The notes under the pieces: generated by a model
What the model was told of the DNA's origin: nothing
What the model saw: only the letters and a program-made list of their open reading frames with translations
Database searches by the model: none
Position numbers and translations under genes: made by a program
In this document: positions 1 to 6,447 of the stretch, in pieces
Numbering within the stretch: position 1 is the first letter of the stretch
Layout: every line of letters starts with the position of its first letter
Assembly (NCBI GenBank): GCA_012842545.1
Contig: DUSQ01000026.1
Location: 1 to 25,417 of the forward strand
DNA: 25,417 nucleotides
Source of the DNA: Coprothermobacter sp.
GTDB taxonomy: Bacteria; Coprothermobacterota; Coprothermobacteria; Coprothermobacterales; Coprothermobacteraceae
Direction of reading: 5' to 3'

Positions 1-519
1 CTGATGAAAATCTCTGAAAAAATGGATGAGGGGGACATCTACTTGCAAGAATCCGTACCCGTTGGTCCAGATGATGACTACTTGTCTCTTACACCAAAGT
101 TGCAGCAGGTTTCCATGGGTTTGCTGGATGAGTTTTTTGCTAAACTGGAAAACGGAAGTTTGAACAGCTTTCCGCAAATGGGTGAACCTTCTTATGCTCC
201 CAAATTTACGCCTGATGAGTATTGGATTGAGTGGCAAAAGTCGGCTCATAGCATACGAAATCAGGTTCGTGCTCTAGCTGATGTGGGTGCCAAAACAACG
301 CTCTCTTCAAAACTGGTGAAAATTTTCAAAGTTCGCCTCAGTAGTGCTGAAGCATCGTTGAGCCCGGGGCACTATGTAGCTGTCAAAGATGCCCTCTATG
401 TTGGTACGGGCGAAGGATCGTTGGAGATTCTTAGCTTGCAGCTAGAGGGAAGGAAGAAACAGGATGCTGCGTCCTTTGTGAAAGGCCTAAGAGAAAAAGA
501 AGGTGTGTTTGGTGCTTAA
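1..519 (+). CDS. fmt: Methionyl-tRNA formyltransferase, C-terminal part (cut by window edge)
   Basis: Formylates Met-tRNAfMet with 10-formyl-THF for translation initiation. The reading frame is open from base 1, so the N-terminal catalytic region lies outside the window. Visible are the end of the Rossmann-like domain (KMDEGDIY, matching the family's M-D-G-D-x-L/Y segment), the linker SYAPKFTPDEYWIEW (family: SYAPKIxxEEaxIdW), and the C-terminal OB-like tRNA-binding domain, whose start HSIRNQVRAL matches the usual I-x-N-x-I-R-A/G. The C-terminus is short and slightly divergent. The next gene begins inside its last codons, so the two are translationally coupled. Placement ahead of rsgA and rpe agrees with the def-fmt-...-rsgA-rpe order of Firmicutes. 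Identity is fairly sure; length cannot be judged. Confidence 0.88.
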   Translation: MMKISEKMDEGDIYLQESVPVGPDDDYLSLTPKLQQVSMGLLDEFFAKLENGSLNSFPQMGEPSYAPKFTPDEYWIEWQKSAHSIRNQVRALADVGAKTTLSSKLVKIFKVRLSSAEASLSPGHYVAVKDALYVGTGEGSLEILSLQLEGRKKQDAASFVKGLREKEGVFGA

Positions 520-1144
520 TCCATTGGCCATCTTACCTGGTGTGGTACTTTTTGTCTACTATGTAGCGGTGCTGCTCATAAACAGTGGCATTTACAATAC
601 TTGGTCCAGGGAAGTAGTACCCCTCACCGAGCGCCTTAGTGAGGTCTTTCCGCGCCTTCTTCCTTGGGACTCCCTAGTGCGGTTTAAAGTAAGACCGGAC
701 ATTGTTTTTCCTTACATGGACCCACAGAATGATTTTGTGTACTTTCCCGAGCGCATGCTCATGTACAACAATGTTTGGAACCTAAACTTGATTTCAAGAG
801 CAGTGGGCGAGGCTTTACAAATGCGCAGCAGTTTCTGGCATGTTTACCACAGCGCAAAACCCGTACTACGTTGGATATTTTTGGTGGGTATTTTTGGTTC
901 GCTCTTGTCCGGTGCCACTAAGATTTTGTACTTCTTTGCCGTACTCGGTGTACTTCTTGACTACATGAGCTACGTGTTTTCGGCAGATGCTCTGAACAGA
1001 TCAAAATTAGTTCTGGTACAATACTCACCTGAAGTGGCTGATTTTATAAGGCTTTTACCTCCAAGTTTTGTGTTTGAGGCTTTGGGAGAACCTTATCGCA
1101 TATTACGTTATGTGGTATTTCACATGAGGTGGGGTAACCTGTGA
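512..1144 (+). CDS. YugP-like membrane protein, zinc-metalloprotease motif lost
   Basis: About 210 residues with an N-terminal membrane segment (residues ~4-25) and a hydrophobic hairpin around 120-155. The order of elements resembles the YugP neutral zinc metallopeptidase family, which in Clostridia often sits directly after fmt: a segment VFPYMDPQNDFVYFPE aligns with the family's hYDPrkkvVrLSe, followed by a helix that in YugP holds HEVGHAIQ. Here that helix reads RAVGEALQ (residues ~96-103), so both zinc histidines and the catalytic glutamate are gone while the G, A and Q framework is kept. Start: GTG at 512 has AGGTG 6 nt upstream; GTG at 503 is an alternative. Overlaps fmt by 8 nt and the next gene by 4 nt. 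The family assignment is by eye from the motif framework and by position; it may be called hypothetical elsewhere. Confidence 0.55.
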   Translation: MLNPLAILPGVVLFVYYVAVLLINSGIYNTWSREVVPLTERLSEVFPRLLPWDSLVRFKVRPDIVFPYMDPQNDFVYFPERMLMYNNVWNLNLISRAVGEALQMRSSFWHVYHSAKPVLRWIFLVGIFGSLLSGATKILYFFAVLGVLLDYMSYVFSADALNRSKLVLVQYSPEVADFIRLLPPSFVFEALGEPYRILRYVVFHMRWGNL

Positions 1145-1767
1145 TATTCTTCCTTTATGCGATTTTGGCGCTGTTTTCCTTTATGTTTTTCCTCATGTTG
1201 TTTCTGCCGCTGAGTTTCTTAGGTGTTGCCATAATGTCACTCATTAATGCGCCTGTTCAGTTGTTCTATTTACTGGCTCACCCTGAAGTGAGGAAGAACC
1301 ATGCTCTGGAACACGCAACCATTCATGTATTGGAAGAACTTGTACCCCTCAAACTCTCTGGTCTGAGTAACCCAAACGGCTTCATCATACAGGGCATAAG
1401 CGATCCCTACTTAGTACTGCACGCTGCACAGGAGGCTAAGGGGCGCCTGCTCAGCGGGGAAAAAGATTTAGCTGTACACCCCCGATGTGGCACTACCACG
1501 GTGGTTACCGCATTAGTATTTGCTGTTTTGTTTATCGTGTTTTCCATTGTTTTTGGTTTATTCTCTTTCGTTAATCTTCTGCTTTCTTTGCTATTAGCGA
1601 CAATTTTAGGCAGCGTTTTGAGTCCTTGGGTTCAGCGCTACATAACCACTGACTGGCGTGTTGATGACGTGGAAATAGAAAGGGCGGAATTAATCGTTAA
1701 GGGGTGGTCAGCTCATGGGGTTTTTGTGCACACAAGGAAGGGTGATATTAAATGGTCCATAAGCTAA
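1141..1767 (+). CDS. DUF6391-type integral membrane protein with an HxxEH motif
   Basis: 208 residues. An N-terminal hydrophobic stretch (residues ~2-47) and a second long hydrophobic block (~120-160) flank a conserved-looking soluble segment. That segment contains NHALEHATIHVLEE (53-66), SNPNGFIIQG (76-85) and HPRCGTTT (113-120), which I associate with the DUF6391 family known from cyanobacteria and some Firmicutes. No biochemical function is established that I know of. H54-A-L-E57-H58 has the spacing of an inverted zinc motif (HxxEH), and H62, H113 and C116 could add metal ligands; this is inference. It starts with GTG in a GTGA overlap with the upstream YugP-like gene, and its end overlaps the PASTA gene by 16 nt, so the three form one translationally coupled unit. 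Confidence 0.6.
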   Translation: MIFFLYAILALFSFMFFLMLFLPLSFLGVAIMSLINAPVQLFYLLAHPEVRKNHALEHATIHVLEELVPLKLSGLSNPNGFIIQGISDPYLVLHAAQEAKGRLLSGEKDLAVHPRCGTTTVVTALVFAVLFIVFSIVFGLFSFVNLLLSLLLATILGSVLSPWVQRYITTDWRVDDVEIERAELIVKGWSAHGVFVHTRKGDIKWSIS

Positions 1768-2420
1768 GTACTTTGCTCTTGTTGTTGTGTTTGCTTATGA
1801 CATTGCCTGTGGGAGCACAAAATGTAGGACGTGTTCCCGCAGTAACAGGCCTAACAGTGAATCAAGCTTTGGAGGAAATCGCTAAAGCAAAGTATGCCGC
1901 TTCGGTGGAATATGAATACGCTACGGTGTCTCCAGGTGTGGTCATTGCCCAGAGTCCTGACGGCGGCATTTTAGCACCTGCTGGCCAGCAGGTAAAGCTC
2001 ATTGTATCAAAGGGATTGAAACTGGTAGAGGTTCCGAGCGTGGTGGGTACTGTGGCTGCGGACGCCATTGACAAAATTAAGAGTCTGAACTTACGCATTG
2101 GCTCTATCACTGAGGTGCAAACTGGCGATCGCTTTGTTGTCAAGAGTCAAGATCCGGCTTCTGGTAAGCTAACAGTGGTGGGCGATGCAGTGAATATTAC
2201 CGTGGGTATACCAAAGCTGGTCCGCGTACCTCCACTAATTGGTTTGACACTGGATAAAGCCCGCTCCACTGTGGAAAGTGCGGGGCTAAAGGTGGGCGAG
2301 ATAAAGCGCACGGCTACTACCAGCACGCAGTTGGAAGTTGTAAAAGCGCAGACACCGCGTAGTGGTGTATACCGTTATGAGGGAACTTCGGTGGACATGG
2401 AGGTCTGGTCGCCCAAATGA
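1752..2420 (+). CDS. Secreted protein with three PASTA domains, no kinase domain
   Basis: 222 residues. Residues 1-22 form a Sec signal peptide (basic start, long Leu-rich core, V-G-A before the likely cut at A22); there is no lipobox. The rest is three PASTA repeats: ~27-87 (RVPAVTGLTVNQAL), ~92-153 (VEVPSVVGTVAADAI) and ~156-219 (VRVPPLIGLTLDKA), each with the V-P-x-x-x-G start and the Q-x-P...G turn. PASTA domains bind muropeptides and normally form the ectodomain of PrkC/PknB kinases. Here no Ser/Thr kinase precedes them, yet rsgA and rpe follow exactly as they follow prkC in Firmicutes. The product is probably exported and may bind the cell wall. It overlaps upstream and downstream genes. 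Domain call is solid; role is inferred. Confidence 0.85.
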   Translation: MVHKLSTLLLLLCLLMTLPVGAQNVGRVPAVTGLTVNQALEEIAKAKYAASVEYEYATVSPGVVIAQSPDGGILAPAGQQVKLIVSKGLKLVEVPSVVGTVAADAIDKIKSLNLRIGSITEVQTGDRFVVKSQDPASGKLTVVGDAVNITVGIPKLVRVPPLIGLTLDKARSTVESAGLKVGEIKRTATTSTQLEVVKAQTPRSGVYRYEGTSVDMEVWSPK

Positions 2421-3283
2421 GGGTTCTTCTCTTGGGAAGGGTAATGCGTAGGGAACGCTACAACGTAGTAATTGCGCATGAGGACCGCACTCACCTGGGT
2501 TTAGCAAAGAAGAAGGTCTGGGAGCAGGAAAAAATCTTGGTCAATGATCGTGTCTGGTTCTATCAGGTAAGCGATACTGAAGTCTCGGTGGAACGAACAG
2601 CGGGTAGGAAGAATTACTTTCTCAGACCACCTGTGGCAAACCTTGATTTGCTCGTCTACCTTCACTCTTTTAAGAATCCGCAGTGTGACGTGCGGTATCT
2701 TGATTTGACACTGGGCTTAGGAAAACTGCAAGATATACCAATTCTACTTCTTTTTCACAAAGCTGACCTGGTTCAAAAGGAAGACGTTGATCCTTGGGTT
2801 GACCTGTATACAAAACTGGGCTATGAGGTCATGGTAACCTCAGTTCACTACGATTTGACCGTCCTCAAAGAGCGCCTTCGAGGGAAGACTGTGCTTTTCA
2901 GTGGTCCCACTGGTGTTGGCAAAAGTAGCCTCGTAAAGGCTCTTTGGAAAGAAGCACCAGTGCGGGTGGGAGATATTTCACGCACTGGACGTGGTAAGCA
3001 CACCACCAGCTGGGTTGAGCTGTTGCCTTTTGAGGACACTTATGTTGTGGATGCACCTGGTTTTTCTCTTTTGGAAATGCCTCCCATGAACCCATGGGAT
3101 ATCCAGCGGATGTTCCCTGAGATCGAAGCCATGGCAAAGAACTGCTTCTTCTCAGATTGTTTGCACTTAAAAGAACCCCATTGTGCGGTTAAGGAAGCCG
3201 TGGAGAAAGGGCTTATTGCGGAATCACGCTATAATTCCTACCTTTACTACCTCAAAAAGCAGGAGGAGGCAAAGAAAAGATGA
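2417..3283 (+). CDS. rsgA: Ribosome small-subunit biogenesis GTPase RsgA
   Basis: Circularly permuted GTPase that acts in late 30S maturation. 288 residues, normal length. N-terminal OB fold (~1-70) ends in LRPPVANLD, close to the family's RPPVANVDQ. The G motifs come in permuted order: G4 HKADL (114-118; usually NKxDL, here His replaces Asn), G1 GPTGVGKSS (163-171), G2 GKHTT (193-197), G3 DAPGF (212-216). The C-terminal zinc site is C243, C248, H250, C256. The start ATG overlaps the PASTA gene stop (ATGA), and its own stop overlaps the rpe start in the same way, so PASTA-rsgA-rpe are translationally coupled as in the prkC-rsgA-rpe operon. Confidence 0.95.
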   Translation: MRVLLLGRVMRRERYNVVIAHEDRTHLGLAKKKVWEQEKILVNDRVWFYQVSDTEVSVERTAGRKNYFLRPPVANLDLLVYLHSFKNPQCDVRYLDLTLGLGKLQDIPILLLFHKADLVQKEDVDPWVDLYTKLGYEVMVTSVHYDLTVLKERLRGKTVLFSGPTGVGKSSLVKALWKEAPVRVGDISRTGRGKHTTSWVELLPFEDTYVVDAPGFSLLEMPPMNPWDIQRMFPEIEAMAKNCFFSDCLHLKEPHCAVKEAVEKGLIAESRYNSYLYYLKKQEEAKKR

Positions 3284-3942
3284 GAAAACTCGTTCCCTCG
3301 CTTTTATCAGCCGATTTATGGTGCTTGAAGGACCAATTGGACATTTTAAAACGTTACCAAGTGGATACGCTCCATGTGGATGTCATGGACGGCCATTTTG
3401 TACCGAATATTTCCATGGGAATACCCTTAGTGGAAAGCCTGCGGAAACACAGCGATTTTTTCCTGGATGTTCATCTCATGATTGCGAATCCCGAGCATTT
3501 TATAGAGAGTTTTAAAGAAGCGGGAGCAGATCTCTTAACAGTGCACGTAGAAGCTACTTATCACATTCATCGACTCATTCAGCAGGTAAAAACCTTTGGA
3601 TGTAAAGCAGGGATTACGCTTAATCCGGGAACACCTTTGGAGCTGTTAAAGCCCGTACTGCACATGGTGGACTTAGTTCTTGTAATGAGTGTTAACCCGG
3701 GTTTTGGGGGTCAGGAGTTTTTACCAGAAGCTTTAAATAAGGTGGAGACCCTTTATCAATGGAAAAGAGAATATCAGGATTTCAACTACGTCATTGAAGT
3801 AGACGGTGGCATCAATGTTTCCAACGTGGAGTCAGTTTTAAGTGCCGGCGCAGAATGGATTGTAAGCGGTAGTGGCGTTTTTAAAGGCGACTTGGAGAAA
3901 AACCTAAACCAGCTGAATAAAATTCTGCTAAAATACAACTGA
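3280..3942 (+). CDS. rpe: Ribulose-phosphate 3-epimerase
   Basis: Interconverts D-ribulose 5-phosphate and D-xylulose 5-phosphate in the pentose phosphate pathway. 220 residues, full length. TIM-barrel signatures are intact: PSLLSADL near the N-terminus, HVDVMDGHFVPN with the catalytic Asp and metal His, DVHLMI, ITLNPGTP, MSVNPGFGGQ for phosphate binding, and VDGGIN with the second catalytic Asp, then SGSGVF. It starts in a 4-nt overlap with rsgA. The transketolase-family enzyme further along (19018-21303) could use the same sugar phosphates, but is not in the same operon. Confidence 0.96.
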   Translation: MRKLVPSLLSADLWCLKDQLDILKRYQVDTLHVDVMDGHFVPNISMGIPLVESLRKHSDFFLDVHLMIANPEHFIESFKEAGADLLTVHVEATYHIHRLIQQVKTFGCKAGITLNPGTPLELLKPVLHMVDLVLVMSVNPGFGGQEFLPEALNKVETLYQWKREYQDFNYVIEVDGGINVSNVESVLSAGAEWIVSGSGVFKGDLEKNLNQLNKILLKYN

Positions 3943-3975
3943 GGGCTGTTCACTTTGGGCAGTGCAATAGTCCTT

Positions 3976-3999
3976 CTGGCACTAACCTGTGTGTGCCAG
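3976..3999. promoter_or_regulatory. Hairpin just before the slipin ribosome binding site
   Basis: CTGGCAC (3976-3982) and GTGCCAG (3993-3999) form a 7-bp perfect inverted repeat, 8 bp counting the flanking T-A pair, with a 10-base loop. It lies in the 74-base gap between rpe and the slipin gene and ends two bases before AGGAGGT. No T-run follows on either side, so it is a poor intrinsic terminator. It could be an operator, an mRNA stability element or a structure that affects translation. Confidence 0.4.
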
Positions 4000-4016
4000 A
4001 GAGGAGGTAAGGGTAT

Positions 4017-4964
4017 ATGCCCGGAACCGTGATTGGAAGAACAGTGAGTTTATTCTTACTCGGAATAGGCATAGTTTGGCTCCTGGTATGGCTCATCTTG
4101 GGTTATTCCTCCAAACAGAAGAGCACATTAGTTGTATTGGCAGTTTTCTCACTGATCTGGGCTGGTCTTGGATTTTGGCGAGCCATGCTCGGTGATACTG
4201 CGAGCATGATCATACTTTTTATCATTCTCACCATAACACTGCCAAGCATGCTTAAGGTGGTAAACCAGTACCAGCGAGCAGTCCTGCTACGTTTCGGTAA
4301 ACTACAATCAGTGCTCGAACCAGGTCTAAATGTGATCTTACCGTGGGGCATTGACAGGACCCTGTTTGTTGATATGCGTACTACTACCATTGACGTCCCA
4401 AAACAGGACATCATCACACGTGATAACGTTCCCGTTTCCGTAGATGCTGTGGTTTATTTCAACGTGTTTGATCCCAAATTGGCTGTGCTGGAAGTTCAAG
4501 ACTATAGGCAAGCTACCACACTTTTGGCGCAAACCATGCTTCGCTCCGTATTGGGGTCTCATGAACTGGACGACATGCTTAGCCAACGCGAAAAGCTTAA
4601 CGAGGTTCTAAAGCTTGATCTGGATAAAGCCACTGATCCTTGGGGCGTTCGAGTTACCGGTGTGGAGATCAAGGCAGTGGACTTACCTGAGGATATGAAG
4701 CGTGCCATGGCAAAGCAGGCAGAAGCGGAACGTGAGCGTCGAGCAAAGATCATATCCGCTGAGGGTGAATACCAAGCATCTGAGAAGTTGGCTCAAGCCG
4801 CTGAGGTCATTGGTTCTACCAGGGTTGGTGTCATGCTCCGTATGCTGCAAACGTTGTCAGAAATAGCTGTTGAGAAAAATAGTACCATTGTGTTCCCACT
4901 TCCCATGGAAGTATTAAAGTATTTTGATGTTAAGGGAGAGAGGGAAGATGAAACAGGTTCTTAA
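4017..4964 (+). CDS. SPFH/band-7 (slipin-stomatin type) membrane protein
   Basis: 315 residues. Three hydrophobic segments (~9-29, 37-56, 60-80) are followed by an SPFH domain: VNQYQRAVLLRFGK (82-95), EPGLNVILPW (101-110), DVPKQDIITRDNVPVSVDA (126-144) and VYFNVFDP. The C-terminal helix RAMAKQAEAERERRAKIISA (229-248) is the conserved region of prokaryotic slipins. Such proteins form oligomeric scaffolds in ordered membrane regions and often pair with NfeD-type proteins. No NfeD gene is next to it; instead a 66-residue single-pass protein overlaps its 3' end. The ATG at 4017 has AGGAGGT 8 nt upstream. Three membrane segments is more than the one or two typical of slipins. Confidence 0.9.
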   Translation: MPGTVIGRTVSLFLLGIGIVWLLVWLILGYSSKQKSTLVVLAVFSLIWAGLGFWRAMLGDTASMIILFIILTITLPSMLKVVNQYQRAVLLRFGKLQSVLEPGLNVILPWGIDRTLFVDMRTTTIDVPKQDIITRDNVPVSVDAVVYFNVFDPKLAVLEVQDYRQATTLLAQTMLRSVLGSHELDDMLSQREKLNEVLKLDLDKATDPWGVRVTGVEIKAVDLPEDMKRAMAKQAEAERERRAKIISAEGEYQASEKLAQAAEVIGSTRVGVMLRMLQTLSEIAVEKNSTIVFPLPMEVLKYFDVKGEREDETGS

Positions 4965-5148
4965 GGGTTTAATCGTGGTTGGCTTACTTGTGGCTCTCAT
5001 ATTTGGAGCCTTGTACATGGTGGGTTATTCTCATTCTTCTGGTAACGTGACCACGCCAAGCCAATTGGACTGGGAGCATTACTTCCAGGAAATAATGAAA
5101 CAAGTTACTGGACCTGGAAAGGCTACACCCTACAGGCCCACACAGTAG
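4948..5148 (+). CDS. Small single-pass membrane protein, 66 residues
   Basis: Starts MKQVLKGLIVVG, with one hydrophobic segment (~6-29) and a short polar tail ending in PYRPTQ that carries no recognised domain. The ATG at 4948 is preceded by a purine-rich GGGAGAGAGGGAAG and overlaps the last 17 nt of the slipin gene. A longer reading from 4924 exists but would put the start before this ribosome binding site. With a basic N-terminus it should be inserted with the tail outside (N-in) or be a poorly cleaved signal anchor. Its coupling to the slipin suggests a partner or modulator of that scaffold. I do not recognise the family. Confidence 0.65.
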   Translation: MKQVLKGLIVVGLLVALIFGALYMVGYSHSSGNVTTPSQLDWEHYFQEIMKQVTGPGKATPYRPTQ

Positions 5149-5171
5149 TAGAAAAGGGGAGGTAGTACAAA

Positions 5172-6359
5172 TTGGCTAGGGTTTATCTTGAGCATGTGTG
5201 GAAGAAATTCGGCACCGTTGTAGCCGTAAAGGACTTAACACTGGAAGTTAAAGATGGTGAGTTTTTCGTGCTTTTAGGTCCTAGTGGCTGTGGAAAGACC
5301 ACAACTTTAAGGATGATAGCTGGGTTAGAGGACGTGACCGAAGGGACCATCTACATTGGAGACCGTGTGGTGAACGACGTCCATCCAAAGGACCGCGACA
5401 TTGCCATGGTTTTCCAAAACTATGCGTTGTACCCGCACATGTCCGTGTTTGACAATATAAGTTTTGGGTTAAAGCTTAGGGGTTTGCCAAAGGAAGAAAT
5501 AAAAGCCAGGGTTGACGAGGTTGCAGGATGGTTAGGCTTGCAGGAGCTGCTTAACCGAAGACCGCGAGAGCTTTCCGGTGGCCAAAGACAAAGAGTGGCT
5601 CTGGCAAGGGCTTTGGTCAGGAGGCCTCAGGTGTTCCTCATGGACGAGCCACTGTCTAACTTGGATGCGAAACTACGAACCCAAGCCAGAGGCGAGTTGC
5701 TCAGGTTGCATAAAGATTTTCCAACTACCACCATATACGTTACCCACGACCAAGTGGAAGCAATGACGTTGGGCGATCGCGTGGCTGTCATGATGGAGGG
5801 TACCCTGCAGCAAGTGGACAGCCCGCAAATGCTGTACTTATACCCAGCGAACCAGTTCGTAGCAGGTTTTGTTGGTACCCCTCCGATGAACTTCCTTACC
5901 ATGGATATTGTTACTGAGGAAGGTCAGATTTATCTGCAGCACAATGGGTTGAAGGTGCCTGTTACTGCCGACATGGCAGCTGCACTTAAGGACTATCCAA
6001 AGGATAAAGTTCTAATGGGCATAAGGCCTCAGGATGTTCACTTGGCTGACGAAGCCCGGAACATTGAGAATCCGGGTTGGATTTTGCACTGCGTTAGTGA
6101 TGTGGCTGAAAGACTGGGAACCGAAACTTACGTCCACTTCACCATGGACGACTTTGAGCTAGTGGGACGAGTTTCTGCTGTGCGCACAGTTTCAATGGGC
6201 ATGGAGTATGACATTTACATGGACCTCACAGGCGCCCATCTGTTTGATTTGGATACCGGGGTGCGTGTGTGCAGTGGTACTGCTCCCGAAAAGATGGAAA
6301 CCAGGTTGGGACTAAAGCGAGAGCCCGAGCTTAAAACAGCTGATCAACCCGAAGAATGA
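5172..6359 (+). CDS. ABC transporter ATP-binding protein, MalK/UgpC/MsmX type
   Basis: 395 residues. Energises sugar or glycerol-phosphate type importers. ABC domain (~1-235): Walker A GPSGCGKT (36-43), Q-loop Q82 in VFQNYALYPHM, signature LSGGQRQR (134-141), Walker B VFLMDEP (154-160), D-loop SNLDAK, switch H192 in THDQVEAMT. The C-terminal MalK-type OB/TOBE region (~240-380) includes MGIRPQDVHLADEA. It starts with TTG at 5172, with GGGGAGG 9 nt upstream. No binding protein or permease gene is in the window, so it may be a shared ATPase serving several importers, as MsmX does in Bacillus subtilis. The specific substrate cannot be read from the sequence. Confidence 0.92.
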   Translation: MARVYLEHVWKKFGTVVAVKDLTLEVKDGEFFVLLGPSGCGKTTTLRMIAGLEDVTEGTIYIGDRVVNDVHPKDRDIAMVFQNYALYPHMSVFDNISFGLKLRGLPKEEIKARVDEVAGWLGLQELLNRRPRELSGGQRQRVALARALVRRPQVFLMDEPLSNLDAKLRTQARGELLRLHKDFPTTTIYVTHDQVEAMTLGDRVAVMMEGTLQQVDSPQMLYLYPANQFVAGFVGTPPMNFLTMDIVTEEGQIYLQHNGLKVPVTADMAAALKDYPKDKVLMGIRPQDVHLADEARNIENPGWILHCVSDVAERLGTETYVHFTMDDFELVGRVSAVRTVSMGMEYDIYMDLTGAHLFDLDTGVRVCSGTAPEKMETRLGLKREPELKTADQPEE

Positions 6360-6447
6360 CCATATAAACCATAGTGGTCGTTTGAAAGAAGTTGTCACTT
6401 AGGGCGGGGAATAACACAGTTCGTCTCGCCCATATACGAAAATAGCC

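Noticed and set aside
3183..3515. 110-residue plus-strand frame across the rsgA-rpe junction
   Set aside because: Both flanking genes are full length and canonical in their own frames; no ribosome binding site or motif.
3977..3996. TGGCAC resembling a sigma-54 -24 element
   Set aside because: The GG and GC pairs are not at the required 10-base spacing, and the match is explained by the hairpin.
6360..6395. GACCA/TGGTC inverted repeat after the ABC ATPase gene
   Set aside because: Only 5-6 bp and no T-run follows, so it is not a supportable terminator.
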